A stretch of 64,000 nucleotides of DNA from Marinomonas sp. CT5. GTDB taxonomy: Bacteria; Pseudomonadota; Gammaproteobacteria; Pseudomonadales; Marinomonadaceae. The notes below the pieces were generated by a model. That model saw only the letters and a program-made list of their open reading frames with translations. It had not been told where the DNA came from and did not search any database. The stretch is taken from positions 833,174 through 897,173 of the forward strand of contig NZ_CP025572.1 in the NCBI RefSeq assembly GCF_018336975.1, given 5' to 3'. The number at the start of each line of letters is the position of its first letter. Positions within the stretch are counted from its first letter, which is position 1. Both the position numbers and the translations under genes were made by a program. Positions 17,663 to 28,165 of the stretch are shown one piece after another.

Positions 17663-17685
17663 AAAAAACGCCCCGAGGGGCGTTT
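17663..17685 (-). terminator. Terminator of the TRAP operon
   Basis: AAACGCCCC (17666-17674) and GGGGCGTTT (17677-17685) form a GC-rich stem with a tight CGAG loop. On the minus strand it is followed by a run of six T. It lies 31 bases after the dctM stop. Confidence 0.88.
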
Positions 17686-17715
17686 GATAGAGCATTGTTA
17701 AGCAATGATCGAATA

Positions 17716-19329
17716 TTACTGAACGATCTCAGGTCCCATAATACTGTATGGAAGGGCTGTAGAAAGAGCAGGGATGTAAGTCACCATGATAAGGAAAACC
17801 ATCAGGACGGCAACGAATGGCATCGCAGCTTTGACGACACGAGCTAAGCTCATGCCAGTGATGCCAGAGGTCACGAACAGGTTCAAACCAATTGGTGGTG
17901 TGATCATTCCGATTTCCATGTTAACTACCATGATGATGCCTAGGTGAATTGGGTCAACGCCCAGTTCCATGGCAATAGGGAAGACAACGGGTGCGACGAT
18001 AACCAAAAGGCCAGATGGTTCCATGAACTGACCACCGATTAACAGCAAAATGTTAACGGCGATTAGGAATGTGAACCAGTTGAAGCCAACTCCTAACATC
18101 CACTCAGTAATCATTTGTGGAATACGCTCAGCGGACAAGGTATGGGCGAACAACAGAGCATTAGCGATGATAAACATCAGCATGATGGTGGTTTTCGTAC
18201 CTTCTAGCATCACTTTGCGAGATTCTTCACCGAACAAAGAAGGGAAGAAGCCACGCAGCATCATAGATAAGTTACGTCCCCAGATTGGCATACCGGCAGC
18301 CAAACAAGATCCGATAGACTCTTCCAGTTTGCTAGAGCGTTTGTAGACATAGAAAATCGCGAGGGCAATGGACATCACCAGACCCCAAATTGCACGATCT
18401 CCACCCGTTACAGTATGGCTGTTAGCAAAGACAAAGAAGGACATGATTTCCCATACAAGGAAGAAAGACACGCCATACACTGTACCGTTAAAACCAACAC
18501 GGGCATGTGGTGCATCGTCGTCATTGGTCCACGTTTGGCCTTTTAGAGGCCCCATATCTCGGTAAACGAATAAGGCAATAAACATAGAATAAACGGCAGC
18601 AACCACAGCGGCTTCTGTTGGTGTGAACACACCACCATAAATACCACCCATGATGATGACGACTAAGAACAAGCCCCAGCCCGCTTCTTTACCACCACGA
18701 ATTAGGTTACCAAAGCCTTTCCATTCTTCAGCGGGTAATTTTTTGATACGCGCAACCACATAGATTGCCAACATCAACATACCGCCTGCCATTAAACCTG
18801 GAATAACACCTGCCAAGAACATACGGCCAACAGATACGTCAACAGAGGCTGCGTATACTACCATTACGATGGAAGGTGGGATCAAAATTCCTAGTGTACC
18901 CGCGTTGGCGATAATGCCCGCCGCAAATTCTTTTGAGTAACCAACTTGCGTCATACCCGCTATGGCAATTGTACCTATGGCCACAACCGTCGCTGGAGAA
19001 GATCCAGATAAAGCCGCAAACATCATACAAGCCAAAACGGATGCCATTGCCAAGCCACCACGGAAATGACCAACACTGGCTATCGCAAAATTAATTAAGC
19101 GTTTCGCTACGCCGCCAGTCGACATGTACGACGAGGCGATGATGAAAAACGGGATGGCCAACAAGGTATAGTGCTGACCTGCTCCAAACAATGAAATAGC
19201 CACCGATGACAAAGAGTCATGGGAAAAGAACGTAATAAATAAGATGGACGATAAGCCCAACGAGATACCGACCGGTAAGCCAACAAATAGCAGGATCAGT
19301 ACCAATGAAAATAGAATTATGGATTCCAT
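17716..19329 (-). CDS. dctM: TRAP transporter large permease DctM
   Basis: A 537-residue inner-membrane permease, the DctM subunit of a tripartite ATP-independent periplasmic transporter driven by a sodium or proton gradient. Hallmarks include FVGLPVGISLGLSSILFITF near the N terminus, FAALSGSSPATVVAIGTIAI and GIMITPPIGLNLFVTSGIT. It is about 110 residues longer than the usual ~430: residues ~262-368 form an insertion with two extra hydrophobic segments (VYGVSFFLVWEIMSFFVF and AIWGLVMSIALAIFYVY). It is the last gene of the dctP-dctQ-dctM operon and starts 15 bases after dctQ. Dicarboxylate transport is inferred from the linked dctBD. Confidence 0.9.
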   Translation of the reverse strand: MESIILFSLVLILLFVGLPVGISLGLSSILFITFFSHDSLSSVAISLFGAGQHYTLLAIPFFIIASSYMSTGGVAKRLINFAIASVGHFRGGLAMASVLACMMFAALSGSSPATVVAIGTIAIAGMTQVGYSKEFAAGIIANAGTLGILIPPSIVMVVYAASVDVSVGRMFLAGVIPGLMAGGMLMLAIYVVARIKKLPAEEWKGFGNLIRGGKEAGWGLFLVVIIMGGIYGGVFTPTEAAVVAAVYSMFIALFVYRDMGPLKGQTWTNDDDAPHARVGFNGTVYGVSFFLVWEIMSFFVFANSHTVTGGDRAIWGLVMSIALAIFYVYKRSSKLEESIGSCLAAGMPIWGRNLSMMLRGFFPSLFGEESRKVMLEGTKTTIMLMFIIANALLFAHTLSAERIPQMITEWMLGVGFNWFTFLIAVNILLLIGGQFMEPSGLLVIVAPVVFPIAMELGVDPIHLGIIMVVNMEIGMITPPIGLNLFVTSGITGMSLARVVKAAMPFVAVLMVFLIMVTYIPALSTALPYSIMGPEIVQ

Positions 19330-19344
19330 AATGATGCTCCTGCT

Positions 19345-20022
19345 TTAGTCTTTCAAGACGTTTTGGTTTTCTTTAACAAGATCTTGAGCCTCATGGCCGC
19401 TGATCAGCATGTCACGTTTGCCACGGGCAATATCGATAAATGCTTGTAAAGAACGATAAGAAAGTAGAGCTAAGCTGATTGGCAGGATAACCAGAACAAT
19501 CCAGCGGTGAACGCGTGGGCGTAAACCAAACATTTCTTGTACAAATTCAGGGTAACGGAGTTCTTCTGAACCTATACCAATTTTGAACATTTTTAACCAA
19601 TATTCGATGGCCCCACCACTCACATCAACGCCTAGCATGGCAAGCCATGTAGAGTCGAGTAGGATAAGTCCATACATCATAGCCGCCGCAGCACCAAATA
19701 AAGACAACGCTTTAGTTATGCGCTTTGGCACGGCATTCAAGACAATGTCGACACCTAGGTGAAGACCCGTTTTGATGCCATAACTCATGCCCAAAAGAAT
19801 TAGCCATGAAAAGGCGACAGTATTGAACTCAAGAGCTGCGTCCCAACCAGTGTTAAACCCATAACGAGCAATAACCTGTCCAAAAGAAACCACCATAATA
19901 GAAGAAATTACGATGATCAGCAGGTTTTCTTCTGCACGTTCCATGACTTTTGGGAAGCGCTTTTCTAATAGCCAGAGAACAATTATAAAAATAAGTAAAT
20001 AAAGATGCGGCCAATGTGCCAT
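19345..20022 (-). CDS. dctQ: TRAP transporter small permease DctQ
   Basis: A 225-residue membrane protein, the small permease of the TRAP system, which bridges the binding protein and DctM. Four hydrophobic helices are visible (about 8-20, 32-50, 70-85, 170-190). The central region IEYWLKMFKIGIGSEELRYP separates helices 3 and 4 and makes this longer than the usual ~170 residues. Pairing with an enlarged DctM suggests the two co-evolved. It lies between dctP (168 bases upstream) and dctM (15 bases downstream). Confidence 0.85.
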   Translation of the reverse strand: MAHWPHLYLLIFIIVLWLLEKRFPKVMERAEENLLIIVISSIMVVSFGQVIARYGFNTGWDAALEFNTVAFSWLILLGMSYGIKTGLHLGVDIVLNAVPKRITKALSLFGAAAAMMYGLILLDSTWLAMLGVDVSGGAIEYWLKMFKIGIGSEELRYPEFVQEMFGLRPRVHRWIVLVILPISLALLSYRSLQAFIDIARGKRDMLISGHEAQDLVKENQNVLKD

Positions 20023-20146
20023 GGGGGTCTCCTTAACTAAGTGGACCAGTACAAATTAGAGCGCAGTGTGGTGTTGTATCTTGTAGGTTCAAGCTTCAAT
20101 CACTGATAGAAAGATTGCGAATCAAGAAAGCACAGGAAAACCACAA

Positions 20147-20170
20147 GAGCTGACCCATTAAGGCCAGCTC
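20147..20170 (-). terminator. Intercistronic hairpin between dctP and dctQ
   Basis: GAGCTGACC and GGCCAGCTC pair with one mismatch around a six-base loop, 20 bases after the dctP stop. The T run is poor, so it probably causes only partial termination or protects the 3' end of the dctP message, giving more binding protein than permease. Confidence 0.55.
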
Positions 20171-20189
20171 ACTGCGGGGTAAAAGCTGA

Positions 20190-21182
20190 TTAAGCGCCAG
20201 AGGCAGCGTTAATCAAATCTTTACCAATGTAGCTTTCAAACTGCTTCCAAACAGGCTTCATAGTATCTACCCATTCTTGGCGTTGCTCTGGTGTTAGCAC
20301 ATTGATTTTGCCACCGGCATTTAGGATATTTTGACGGTTAGCGGCTTCCGCTGCTTTTACGTTCAAGTTTGCGGCTTGTGTTACTTCATCCGCAATTTGA
20401 ACGAACTGAGCGCGGTCTTCTGGAGAAAGGCTCTTTAAGAATTCAGACGATGTCATGAATAGGTAAGCCAATAATTGGTGGTTGGTTTCTGTTGTGCTGT
20501 CTTGCACTTCGTAGAATTTTTTGGTGTAGATGTTGGACCAAGTGTTTTCTTGACCATCTACTACGCCTGTTTGCAATGCGCCATATACTTCAGAGAACGC
20601 CATTGCTTGTGGAGATGCGCCCATAGCCGCAATCATTTGTTTTGCTACGTCAGACGTTTGTACACGGAATTTCAAACCTTTTGCATCGCTAGGTACGATC
20701 AGTGGTTTGTTGGCAGAGAAATATTTCATACCAGACATCCAGTAACCTAAACCAACAAAGCCTGCATAATCATCCATTACTGTTAAAAGCTTTTTGCCTT
20801 CAGGTGTTTTTGTGAAACGGATAGCATGATCCATGTCTTTGAAGATGAATGGTAAGTCAAATACACCGTATTTGTCGGTGTAAGAACCAAACTTAGAAAG
20901 TGATGGGGCAAGTAGTTGGACGTCGCCTAATAATAGGGCTTCAAGTTCTTTTGAGTCGCCGAATAGTGTGGAGTTAGGGTAAACCTCAATACATAGTTTG
21001 CCGTTCATTTCTTTATTAACGCGTTCTGCGAAGTTATTTGCAGCAACGACTTTAGGGTGAGTCGTACCACCAGTTACGTGACTGAATTTAACGACACGCT
21101 CACCTGGGTCACAGTTTGCAATTGCAGTACCAGCAGAAAGAGTAAGAGCTAAAGAGGTAAGAGCAAGGCTGATTTTTTTCAT
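20190..21182 (-). CDS. dctP: TRAP transporter substrate-binding protein DctP
   Basis: A 330-residue periplasmic binding protein of the DctP family. The signal peptide MKKISLALTSLALTLSAGTA is cleaved after about residue 22. The family core is visible as KFSHVTGGTTHPKVVAANNF, then the substrate-carboxylate arginine region LKFRVQTSDVAKQMIAAMG (R of FRVQ) and EVYGALQTGVVDGQENTWSN. It delivers an organic acid to DctQM. It is the first gene of the operon, behind a candidate sigma-54 promoter and followed by a hairpin that may raise its level over the permeases. C4-dicarboxylate specificity is inferred from dctBD; other carboxylates are possible. Confidence 0.9.
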   Translation of the reverse strand: MKKISLALTSLALTLSAGTAIANCDPGERVVKFSHVTGGTTHPKVVAANNFAERVNKEMNGKLCIEVYPNSTLFGDSKELEALLLGDVQLLAPSLSKFGSYTDKYGVFDLPFIFKDMDHAIRFTKTPEGKKLLTVMDDYAGFVGLGYWMSGMKYFSANKPLIVPSDAKGLKFRVQTSDVAKQMIAAMGASPQAMAFSEVYGALQTGVVDGQENTWSNIYTKKFYEVQDSTTETNHQLLAYLFMTSSEFLKSLSPEDRAQFVQIADEVTQAANLNVKAAEAANRQNILNAGGKINVLTPEQRQEWVDTMKPVWKQFESYIGKDLINAASGA

Positions 21183-21297
21183 TTTTATAAGACTCCAAAA
21201 CTAATTTATTATTGTTTACCTGATTTTGGCCTGATATTTCTCTGGATCTTGCTGCAGAGACAGACAAAGCAAAACAGGTGTGCTTGTTCATACTCTT

Positions 21298-21314
21298 TAC
21301 ACAATGCGTGCCAA
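21298..21314 (-). promoter_or_regulatory. Candidate sigma-54 promoter of dctPQM
   Basis: On the minus strand TTGGCACG-CATT-GTGTA matches the sigma-54 consensus TTGGCACG-N4-TTGCW fully in the -24 element and at three of five positions in the -12 element (GT where GC is usual). It lies about 116 bases before the dctP start codon. The linked DctD is a sigma-54 activator, which raises its credibility. Confidence 0.55.
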
Positions 21315-21413
21315 GTTTTTTAAATGTTTTTAACCTTATGATTTTTAATGGAAAATTATTTTTCTGAGAGTTTTTGATGTAATGAAAAATAAATAAATAG
21401 GGGGAATTGCACA

Positions 21414-21432
21414 CATAGAATATTGCTCTATG
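21414..21432. promoter_or_regulatory. Dyad symmetry between tmcA and dctP
   Basis: CATAGA and TCTATG flank seven bases. The dyad lies 13 bases past the tmcA stop and about 110 bases upstream of the candidate sigma-54 promoter, the usual distance for an enhancer site. It could be a DctD binding site or a weak tmcA terminator; the sequence alone does not decide. Confidence 0.3.
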
Positions 21433-21445
21433 GGTGGATGTCCGC

Positions 21446-23545
21446 CTATTTGGAGTTGAAGGTTTTTGCTAACAGTTTTTTGAAGGTTTGGTGCATGGCT
21501 TTTTTGCCTGACAAGTGCGCTTTTTGTCGAGTTTGCTCAGTATTACGGCCTAAAGCCGCTTCTATGAGCAGTTGATGAGTTGGATCTTTAGAGGTGAGTT
21601 GACCTGTTAGGGCAAGTCTTAATGTCGCCTTGAGAAAAATGGGACGAATGCTATCAAATTGGCGGTGGTGTTCTACAAATACATTGAGGTCTTGCTGCTC
21701 TTGATTTGAAAGCTGAGCGAGTGCCGGAAGCTCATTCTGTTGGTGCTGTTTTAGCCCCAAAATAAGCATGACTAATTCTGTTGGTAAATCAGCGTATTGC
21801 AGCAGTAGGTTAATCACAAAGTGTTCAATAAAACGTGTTCGCCAGTTAATCGCCAGTTCTGTTGAGTGCTTATTTATAGGTTTTACCATCATGATAGAGT
21901 AACTGCCACTGGCTTGGTCTTTACTCGTTCCGAGTCTAACGGGCAGGTAACCATTCTTTAGCCAAAATGATACGACATCGGGAGTGGCTGCGAAGCTCGC
22001 ACACAGAAAGTCGCAGTGATCAGTAGCAAGGTTTTCTATCTGTTTAAGTAATTGACTTGCATGACCTTTATTTTGCTGGCTTGGCTCGGTTGCAATGCGG
22101 CTAATCCGCCAATAAAGATACATTCCTGCGTCTTCAATGCCTTCATGAGCAAGTAGAGACTGTGGTACTAAATGGCCTCTTGGGCGACGTTTTCCCTGCA
22201 TGACTTCCTGGCTGAGAGGGGTTGGCAGGTTGCCTTCTTCGGTGATGATCGCCACGCTTTGCACTTGGCCTTCTGATAATTGTAGGTAGGTCGACACGGA
22301 GGGGTCGTCCAGTACCCACCGCAAGTTATCGGGTGAGGTTTGATAATGAGCGCTAACTAGTAGTTGAAAAGTATCGGCAAGTAAGTGGGTGTTTTCCAGC
22401 CAGTCCGCACCATGAAGTTGATGAAATTCTGCTGAAGGAGCTGTGTTAACAGATGGCTTTAGGGAGTGTTCTGGAGTGGCTAAAAAGAAACAATCATTGA
22501 TCCAACTTTCAAGTGGGTCACTTTCCCCCCATCGAATCGGTTTGCTTAAAGTCAGTGTCTGCAGAGCTAAGGATTGTGTGGCTTTTTGCGATGCTAAGTA
22601 ATGGCAAAAGCGAATGCCAAAGCCTTTTCCGGCACCTTCATAGCCATAGTCTGTGGTGCTAAAAAGACAATGGTCGGCTTTGTCGTTTAAGGCCATGAGT
22701 AAAGGCAATGGAATCATCGATGCTTCATCAACAAAGAGAAAGTCCCAATGCTCGGAGCTGTCTATCAGGGCATCTGGTGCCCAAAAAGGCAGATCCAATG
22801 TATTTTGGCAACAAGGTGTTTGATGAGCAATGTGTTCGAAGCGAGATTTTAAACTGACGATCGCATCTTGGTTGGGAACGGTGATCGCCACTCGTTTTCC
22901 TGCTTTAAGGAGCTTCGCCAAGCTGTCTCCTAAGAGTGTTGATTTGCCTCGCCCCCTTGGGGCAATCAGCACATAGGATTTCGCCTTTTGCTCAAATAGG
23001 TCGCGTTGGGCATCGATTTGTTCTTGGGTCAGCGGGGCATTAGGGTCTATCGGCGGTAACGCCGGTAATGGGTTCATTTGTGCGGATGGAATGGTTTGAA
23101 AAGGGGAGTGTTTGTCCCTTAATAAGTTAAGCAAGTAGCGTTTAAAGTGAGAGGTCACTTGCTCGGGTTCATAAGGCCAAGGTAAATACCGCGATAAGTC
23201 ATGATCGGTTACGGATAACCAGTCGTCTTCAGGTAAAGCAATTGCAAAAAGTCCACCACCACGCACTGTGCCTGCCAAAATAGCCAATGCACTGGCCGAT
23301 ACGCCATTTGTCAAATCAACCAAAATAGCATCGTGGTTGCTGCCAAGTTCTTGTCGAGTTTGTTTGAAGGAGCGGGTTTTAAAAGTGGTCGTTTTTAAGG
23401 ATGGAACAAGTAACTCGTCATATTGGCTAACATCATGGGCCACAATAAGTGGTGTAGTGAAATGAGCTGTTAAGCGAAGGAAGTCTGACAATACTTCGGT
23501 GGGTGAGCCTTTTAAAAGCAAACAGTGGCGGTGATGGTCAGACAT
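21446..23545 (-). CDS. tmcA: tRNA(Met) cytidine acetyltransferase TmcA
   Basis: A cytosolic enzyme of about 699 residues that uses ATP and acetyl-CoA to form N4-acetylcytidine at the wobble position of elongator tRNA-Met, preventing misreading of AUA. Domains: an N-terminal TmcA region, a RecD-like helicase domain with Walker A APRGRGKSTLLG (about 195-206) and Walker B FLFVDEAS, a GNAT acetyltransferase domain (RIATEPSQQNKGHASQLL), and a C-terminal tRNA-binding tail. Length matches the E. coli enzyme (671) with a slight extension. The ATG ending at 23545 is preferred; a TTG three codons upstream (23554) lies too close to AAGGA. It is upstream of the TRAP operon but functionally unrelated. Confidence 0.93.
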   Translation of the reverse strand: MSDHHRHCLLLKGSPTEVLSDFLRLTAHFTTPLIVAHDVSQYDELLVPSLKTTTFKTRSFKQTRQELGSNHDAILVDLTNGVSASALAILAGTVRGGGLFAIALPEDDWLSVTDHDLSRYLPWPYEPEQVTSHFKRYLLNLLRDKHSPFQTIPSAQMNPLPALPPIDPNAPLTQEQIDAQRDLFEQKAKSYVLIAPRGRGKSTLLGDSLAKLLKAGKRVAITVPNQDAIVSLKSRFEHIAHQTPCCQNTLDLPFWAPDALIDSSEHWDFLFVDEASMIPLPLLMALNDKADHCLFSTTDYGYEGAGKGFGIRFCHYLASQKATQSLALQTLTLSKPIRWGESDPLESWINDCFFLATPEHSLKPSVNTAPSAEFHQLHGADWLENTHLLADTFQLLVSAHYQTSPDNLRWVLDDPSVSTYLQLSEGQVQSVAIITEEGNLPTPLSQEVMQGKRRPRGHLVPQSLLAHEGIEDAGMYLYWRISRIATEPSQQNKGHASQLLKQIENLATDHCDFLCASFAATPDVVSFWLKNGYLPVRLGTSKDQASGSYSIMMVKPINKHSTELAINWRTRFIEHFVINLLLQYADLPTELVMLILGLKQHQQNELPALAQLSNQEQQDLNVFVEHHRQFDSIRPIFLKATLRLALTGQLTSKDPTHQLLIEAALGRNTEQTRQKAHLSGKKAMHQTFKKLLAKTFNSK

Positions 23546-23668
23546 ATAAATCAAATTTCCTTGTGGTCACACTATTCAGAGACATCGGCATGACACGTGT
23601 TGTCGTGCAAATGCCTCTATCATACTGTGGCCACAAGGAAGCGCCAATCAAGGATTATTCAAAATGGT

Positions 23669-25717
23669 TTATTTTTCTGTAGACTCCTTGTCTAGAGTAA
23701 ATATTGCCAAGTCTTTTTGTAGCTGAGCGGCCAATTCGCGAATATGCTCGCTGTGCTCTTGCGATGTATTCGCAAGATCCAGAGTCGCAATAGCCGACTG
23801 CTGAAGCTCTTCTGCGTTTTGATTAATTTGTGTCGATGCGACACTCTGCTCTTCTGTTGCGGCGGCAACGCTATTGATGCCCATTTCAACGTTTTGCATT
23901 GACTGATGAATTTGTGTCAAAAGATCATTCGCAAATTTCGCTTGTTCTACACTGTTATCGACCTGGTTGCGTCCTTCTTCCATGTCATTCACTGCTGAGC
24001 GGCTGTTGTTTTGCAGTCGTTCTACGACATTGCGAATTTCTTCAGTCGATTGTTGTGTGCGTTGTGCAAGCACTCGAACCTCATCCGCAACAACAGCAAA
24101 CCCACGACCTTGCTCACCCGCTCGGGCGGCTTCAATGGCTGCATTTAGGGCGAGTAAATTGGTTTGTTCGGCAATGTTGCTGATCACGGTGACCACTTCG
24201 CCGATATTTTTTGAACTTTCTTCCACTTCCTGAATGGTGTTCGCTGCTTGGCTAAATGCGGAAGAAAGAGCGCTTACGGTATTTTCTACAGTTTGTACTG
24301 CGTTATTGCCATCTTCAGCGAGTTTTCTTGTGTTAATTGACTCTTCTGAAACTTGATTAGAGCTTTGAGCGACTTCTTGGATGGAAGCGGCAATTTGAGT
24401 GATTGCAGACCCCACTTGAGCGCTTGAATCTTGGCTCTCAGTCGCACTTTGACGTAAGTTTTGGTTGGCGTTTGAAATACTTTGTGTTGACGTGAGTAAC
24501 TCTTGGCTTGAGCGTAAAATGTTATTCACAAGCGCGATTAAGTTATCACGCATTCGAATGGCGTCGTTTTGTAATTGGTCTATTTCATTTTTACTGTTTG
24601 GATCTTTTTTAGTTTCGAAGCGGAAAGAAAGGTTACCCTTGCCTAATTGATTTAGTGCGGAAGACATTTCTTTCAATGGCGCTAATGAATAGCGGATAGC
24701 CGCCCATAAAACGAAGCTCAAAACCAATGCTGCGATGACGCAGACGCCGATGATCGCCGAAATCACACCACTAATTTCTTCTTGGTACTCATCGTTGTAG
24801 GACTTCAATGTAACGACCCAGTCCCAACCTTTGACATGCTGATAGATCGCTTTTGAAGAGCGGGCTGCGTCGTCTTTTCCTGCGATTTTCAGTGAATAAG
24901 ATACGATACCACTGTCGTTTTGATACATTTTTTTAAAGGTATCTTTTAATGTCGGGAATTCTGTGTAGAGGTTTTTTCCAGTCAATGTTGGGTGGATAAG
25001 TATGTTCGCTTCGTTGCTTCCAGTATCTGTCACATAAATGTAGCCAGTTTTTCCAAATTGCATGGCATTAATCGATTTTGCCGATGACTCAATAATAGCG
25101 GAATACGGAATAAGCAGCTCAATGACTAGGTTCGGGCGGTTAGGAACGGTTTCATAATGGGCAATGTATTTTTTGCTCCAAAAACGTGGTTGACCTATTT
25201 GTGTCGTACTGGTTTGTTGAGCTTTCAGTGCCGCGGGGAAATCAACAGCACTGCCTAGCGCTATTTGGCCACTCTGATTTTTTAATGTAGTGCTTACCCT
25301 CACTAACCCCTGTGCCGTTTTTACTAATAGGCTCGCTTCAAGTTGTGCTTCATTTGCAAAGTCCGATAGGAGTGCGGAACGGCCATTGATTACTTGATTA
25401 TTCAACGTAAGAGTAGGGAGGCGTTGATTATTTACTAGAGTGGCGTTTTGAGTATCTATTGTGACTGATTTAAGTTGGTTGCCTAAGATTGCGCTAAAAC
25501 CATCCGTTGTCTTGATAAGAAGTTGATACTTGCTTTCCAGTTGCTTAGCCACAAGTTCTGCTTCTTTTCCTTGGTGGTGGCTAACAATGTCATTGATTTC
25601 ATAGCTAAATAATCTATCAATAATAAAAACCACCAAGGTGAATATAATGAGGATACTCACAAAGGTGCTAAGACTAAGCTGTTTTGGTAATGATGCTTTT
25701 TTTAAAACAGAAATCAT
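23669..25717 (-). CDS. Methyl-accepting chemotaxis protein with Cache sensor
   Basis: A 682-residue chemoreceptor: N-terminal membrane helix (about 15-37), a large periplasmic Cache-type ligand-binding domain (about 40-310, containing [12 protein letters not shown]), a second membrane helix (about 322-345), HAMP (about 345-400) and a long cytoplasmic coiled coil. The CheA/CheW-contact tip is [20 protein letters not shown], followed by [18 protein letters not shown]. It signals to CheA and is tuned by CheR/CheB methylation at flanking glutamate/glutamine sites. The next upstream gene encodes a close paralogue. No CheR-binding pentapeptide is seen at the C terminus (KESTEK). The ligand is unknown; Cache sensors often bind amino or organic acids. 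Confidence 0.92.
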   Translation of the reverse strand: MISVLKKASLPKQLSLSTFVSILIIFTLVVFIIDRLFSYEINDIVSHHQGKEAELVAKQLESKYQLLIKTTDGFSAILGNQLKSVTIDTQNATLVNNQRLPTLTLNNQVINGRSALLSDFANEAQLEASLLVKTAQGLVRVSTTLKNQSGQIALGSAVDFPAALKAQQTSTTQIGQPRFWSKKYIAHYETVPNRPNLVIELLIPYSAIIESSAKSINAMQFGKTGYIYVTDTGSNEANILIHPTLTGKNLYTEFPTLKDTFKKMYQNDSGIVSYSLKIAGKDDAARSSKAIYQHVKGWDWVVTLKSYNDEYQEEISGVISAIIGVCVIAALVLSFVLWAAIRYSLAPLKEMSSALNQLGKGNLSFRFETKKDPNSKNEIDQLQNDAIRMRDNLIALVNNILRSSQELLTSTQSISNANQNLRQSATESQDSSAQVGSAITQIAASIQEVAQSSNQVSEESINTRKLAEDGNNAVQTVENTVSALSSAFSQAANTIQEVEESSKNIGEVVTVISNIAEQTNLLALNAAIEAARAGEQGRGFAVVADEVRVLAQRTQQSTEEIRNVVERLQNNSRSAVNDMEEGRNQVDNSVEQAKFANDLLTQIHQSMQNVEMGINSVAAATEEQSVASTQINQNAEELQQSAIATLDLANTSQEHSEHIRELAAQLQKDLAIFTLDKESTEK

Positions 25718-25865
25718 AAATTAAAGAATCCTTGCAGTATTTATATAGGGGCGAGAGAGAAGATACAGGTAAGGCTTGGAGTTTACAATTTCTTTACGTT
25801 GGCTTGGTGTTTTATGAATAGCGACTTTGCTATTTAGAGAGGCTTCTTTAAAAAAGTAACGTCTA

Positions 25866-25918
25866 AATGGCAAGTGAGTCTTTTGATAGAATAAAGGTCA
25901 AAAGAGCCACTTGCCATT
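25866..25918 (-). terminator. Terminator between the two chemoreceptor genes
   Basis: Two 21-base arms (25866-25886 and 25898-25918) pair at 19 positions. On the minus strand a T-rich stretch follows. It ends the upstream chemoreceptor gene 8 bases after its stop, so the two receptors are probably separate transcription units. Confidence 0.8.
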
Positions 25919-25925
25919 CAGTTTA

Positions 25926-27950
25926 TTATTTCAGTTTAAATGCTGATAAATCCGTTTGTAAGCTGTTTGCTAGCGAGCGAATTTGATCGCTGTGTTCTTG
26001 CGAGATATCAGCTTGGTGTAAAGTATCGGTTGCGGCGTCTTTAAGTGTCTCGGTATTCTGACGAATTTGAGACGCCGCCACGCTTTGCTCCTCGGTCATA
26101 GTGGCGACACCGTTGATGCTCATTTCAACGGTTTGGATAGACTGATAGATTTTGTCTAATAATGTCCCTGCTGTAATAGCCTGTTGGACACTGTTTTCAA
26201 CTTGGTCACGACCTTCCGACATTTTTGTCACGGCTATTCGGCTATTGCTTTGTAAGTCAGTGACGACTTTCTGTATCTCTTCTGTTGATTGTTGAGTTCG
26301 TTGAGCCAATACACGCACTTCATCTGCGACCACAGCAAAGCCTCGTCCTTGTTCGCCAGCGCGGGCGGCTTCAATGGCGGCATTTAGTGCAAGTAGGTTA
26401 GTTTGTTCGGCAATGCTGTTGATTACATTGATCACTTCACCAATGTTTTTCGAACTGCTTTCTACGGTTTCAATGGTAGTAGAAGCATCGGCAAAGGTGG
26501 ACGATAGATTGCTAATCGTATGTTCCACTTGTTTTACCGCGTCATTCCCTTCTTGTGTGGCTTGGCGCACAGAAACGGATTCTTTAGAGACATCGTTAGC
26601 ACTTTGCGCCATTTCTTCAATCGAGGTAGAAATCTGTGCAATAGCAGAACTCACTTGAATGCTGGTGTCTTGGCTATCGTTAGCACTGTGGCGTAGGTCG
26701 GCGTTCGATTTTGAAATAGATTCAGCAGACTTCAATAATTGCTGGCTGGATGTGAAGATATTATTGATTAGCTGAATTAAATTGTCGCGCATACGCACCG
26801 TATCCGCTTGCAATAAATCCATTTCATTTTTGCTGTCTTGTCTGTTTAAGTTGCTAAATTGAACCGTTAGATCTCCTGCACCCAGTTGACTCAAGCCTGT
26901 CGAAATTTGTTTCAGCGGTCCTAGTGCTCTACGAATAAATACCCATAAAATGCCGGTCAGTAGAAGCGTGGAAATAGCACAAATTATCGCCACAATGATA
27001 ATGATGCTGTTGATTTCTTCTTGGTATTCATCTGAATAGGATTTGAGCGTAAGTACCCAGTTCCAGCCGGGCACCTCTTGGAAGATAACTTTTGCTTCAC
27101 GGGTTTTATCGTCTTTACCCTCAACTTTTAAGGTGTAATAAAGTGATCCCTTCGGCTTTTGGTACATTTCTTCTAATGTTGCGCCTGCTGTACCTGATAA
27201 ATCGAACAGATTTTTGCCATTCAGTGTTGGGTGAATAATAAACTTACCTTTGTTTTTACCTGTGTCGGTAACGTAAAGATAGCCTTCTTTGCCGAACGTC
27301 ATTTTCCCTAATGATTCTCTTAATGGCGCAATGATATTGCTATAAGGAATCAGCAACTCCATGTACAAGTTGTCTCTGTTGGAGACTTTTTTATAGAGTG
27401 CAAAATAATCTTCGTTGCCAATAGCGACCTTGCCGATAAAGTCCGTATTGTTTTTCAAGTCCATCAAACTCGGCAGGGCTGGGTTATTCTTGTCAACAAT
27501 GAAGGGAAGCGCTTCGTTTGAAGTGGCCGTTCGATAGACTTGATTATTTTGCTGATATAACAGGCTGGCATTCAGTTCGATAACAGATGCAAAGTTGACC
27601 ATGTATTCGCTGTTGCCGTTAATCGCCTCATAATTAAGTTTTACCGAGGGTAACTCCACACCATTTAAGTCAACGGTGTCGCTTGTGTCTACGATAGACT
27701 CTTGTAGTTGATTATCAAAAACACTGCTTTGTCGAATGAGTGTTTTTGTTAAAACATCATGCCTTTCTACCAACTGAGATGTAACGATATCCGTTTCTTT
27801 TTGTTGGTGGTGAGTAATGATGTCATTGATTTTGATATTAAATAGTTCGCTTATTATTACAATTAATAAAATGAAAATAGATAAAATCGAAAAAAATGAG
27901 CCTAAGCCAAGTTGTAGTGGCAAAGGAAGTTTTTTGAATTTGGTCAACAT
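25926..27950 (-). CDS. Methyl-accepting chemotaxis protein with Cache sensor (paralogue)
   Basis: A 674-residue chemoreceptor with the same plan as its downstream neighbour: membrane helix about 15-38, periplasmic Cache domain ([32 protein letters not shown]), membrane helix about 318-342, HAMP and signalling domain with the identical tip [20 protein letters not shown]. The two proteins align along the whole length and differ most in the ligand-binding region (about 80-200), as expected of duplicated receptors that diverged in specificity. It has its own terminator at 25866-25918. No motility or che genes are nearby. Confidence 0.92.
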   Translation of the reverse strand: MLTKFKKLPLPLQLGLGSFFSILSIFILLIVIISELFNIKINDIITHHQQKETDIVTSQLVERHDVLTKTLIRQSSVFDNQLQESIVDTSDTVDLNGVELPSVKLNYEAINGNSEYMVNFASVIELNASLLYQQNNQVYRTATSNEALPFIVDKNNPALPSLMDLKNNTDFIGKVAIGNEDYFALYKKVSNRDNLYMELLIPYSNIIAPLRESLGKMTFGKEGYLYVTDTGKNKGKFIIHPTLNGKNLFDLSGTAGATLEEMYQKPKGSLYYTLKVEGKDDKTREAKVIFQEVPGWNWVLTLKSYSDEYQEEINSIIIIVAIICAISTLLLTGILWVFIRRALGPLKQISTGLSQLGAGDLTVQFSNLNRQDSKNEMDLLQADTVRMRDNLIQLINNIFTSSQQLLKSAESISKSNADLRHSANDSQDTSIQVSSAIAQISTSIEEMAQSANDVSKESVSVRQATQEGNDAVKQVEHTISNLSSTFADASTTIETVESSSKNIGEVINVINSIAEQTNLLALNAAIEAARAGEQGRGFAVVADEVRVLAQRTQQSTEEIQKVVTDLQSNSRIAVTKMSEGRDQVENSVQQAITAGTLLDKIYQSIQTVEMSINGVATMTEEQSVAASQIRQNTETLKDAATDTLHQADISQEHSDQIRSLANSLQTDLSAFKLK

Positions 27951-28165
27951 AGGACGTACATTCCTTACAATAACGCAATGAGAGTAGAGAAAAATTTAAG
28001 CTGGAAATGTGACCAATCGTCATTTTCCTTAATGAGATGGCGTATTTCAAAAATGCTAACCAAGGGGAAGGGATAGTATTATTCGTGTGACAATATGAAA
28101 ATATTGGTTAAGTTTTGTCAAGTTAAAATCAAGAAGTCAGGTTATAAATCGTATTTATAAAGAAA

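Noticed and set aside
21109..21414. A 101-codon minus-strand frame over the dctP leader
   Set aside because: It overlaps the dctP start and signal peptide in another frame and contains the candidate promoter; no ribosome site.
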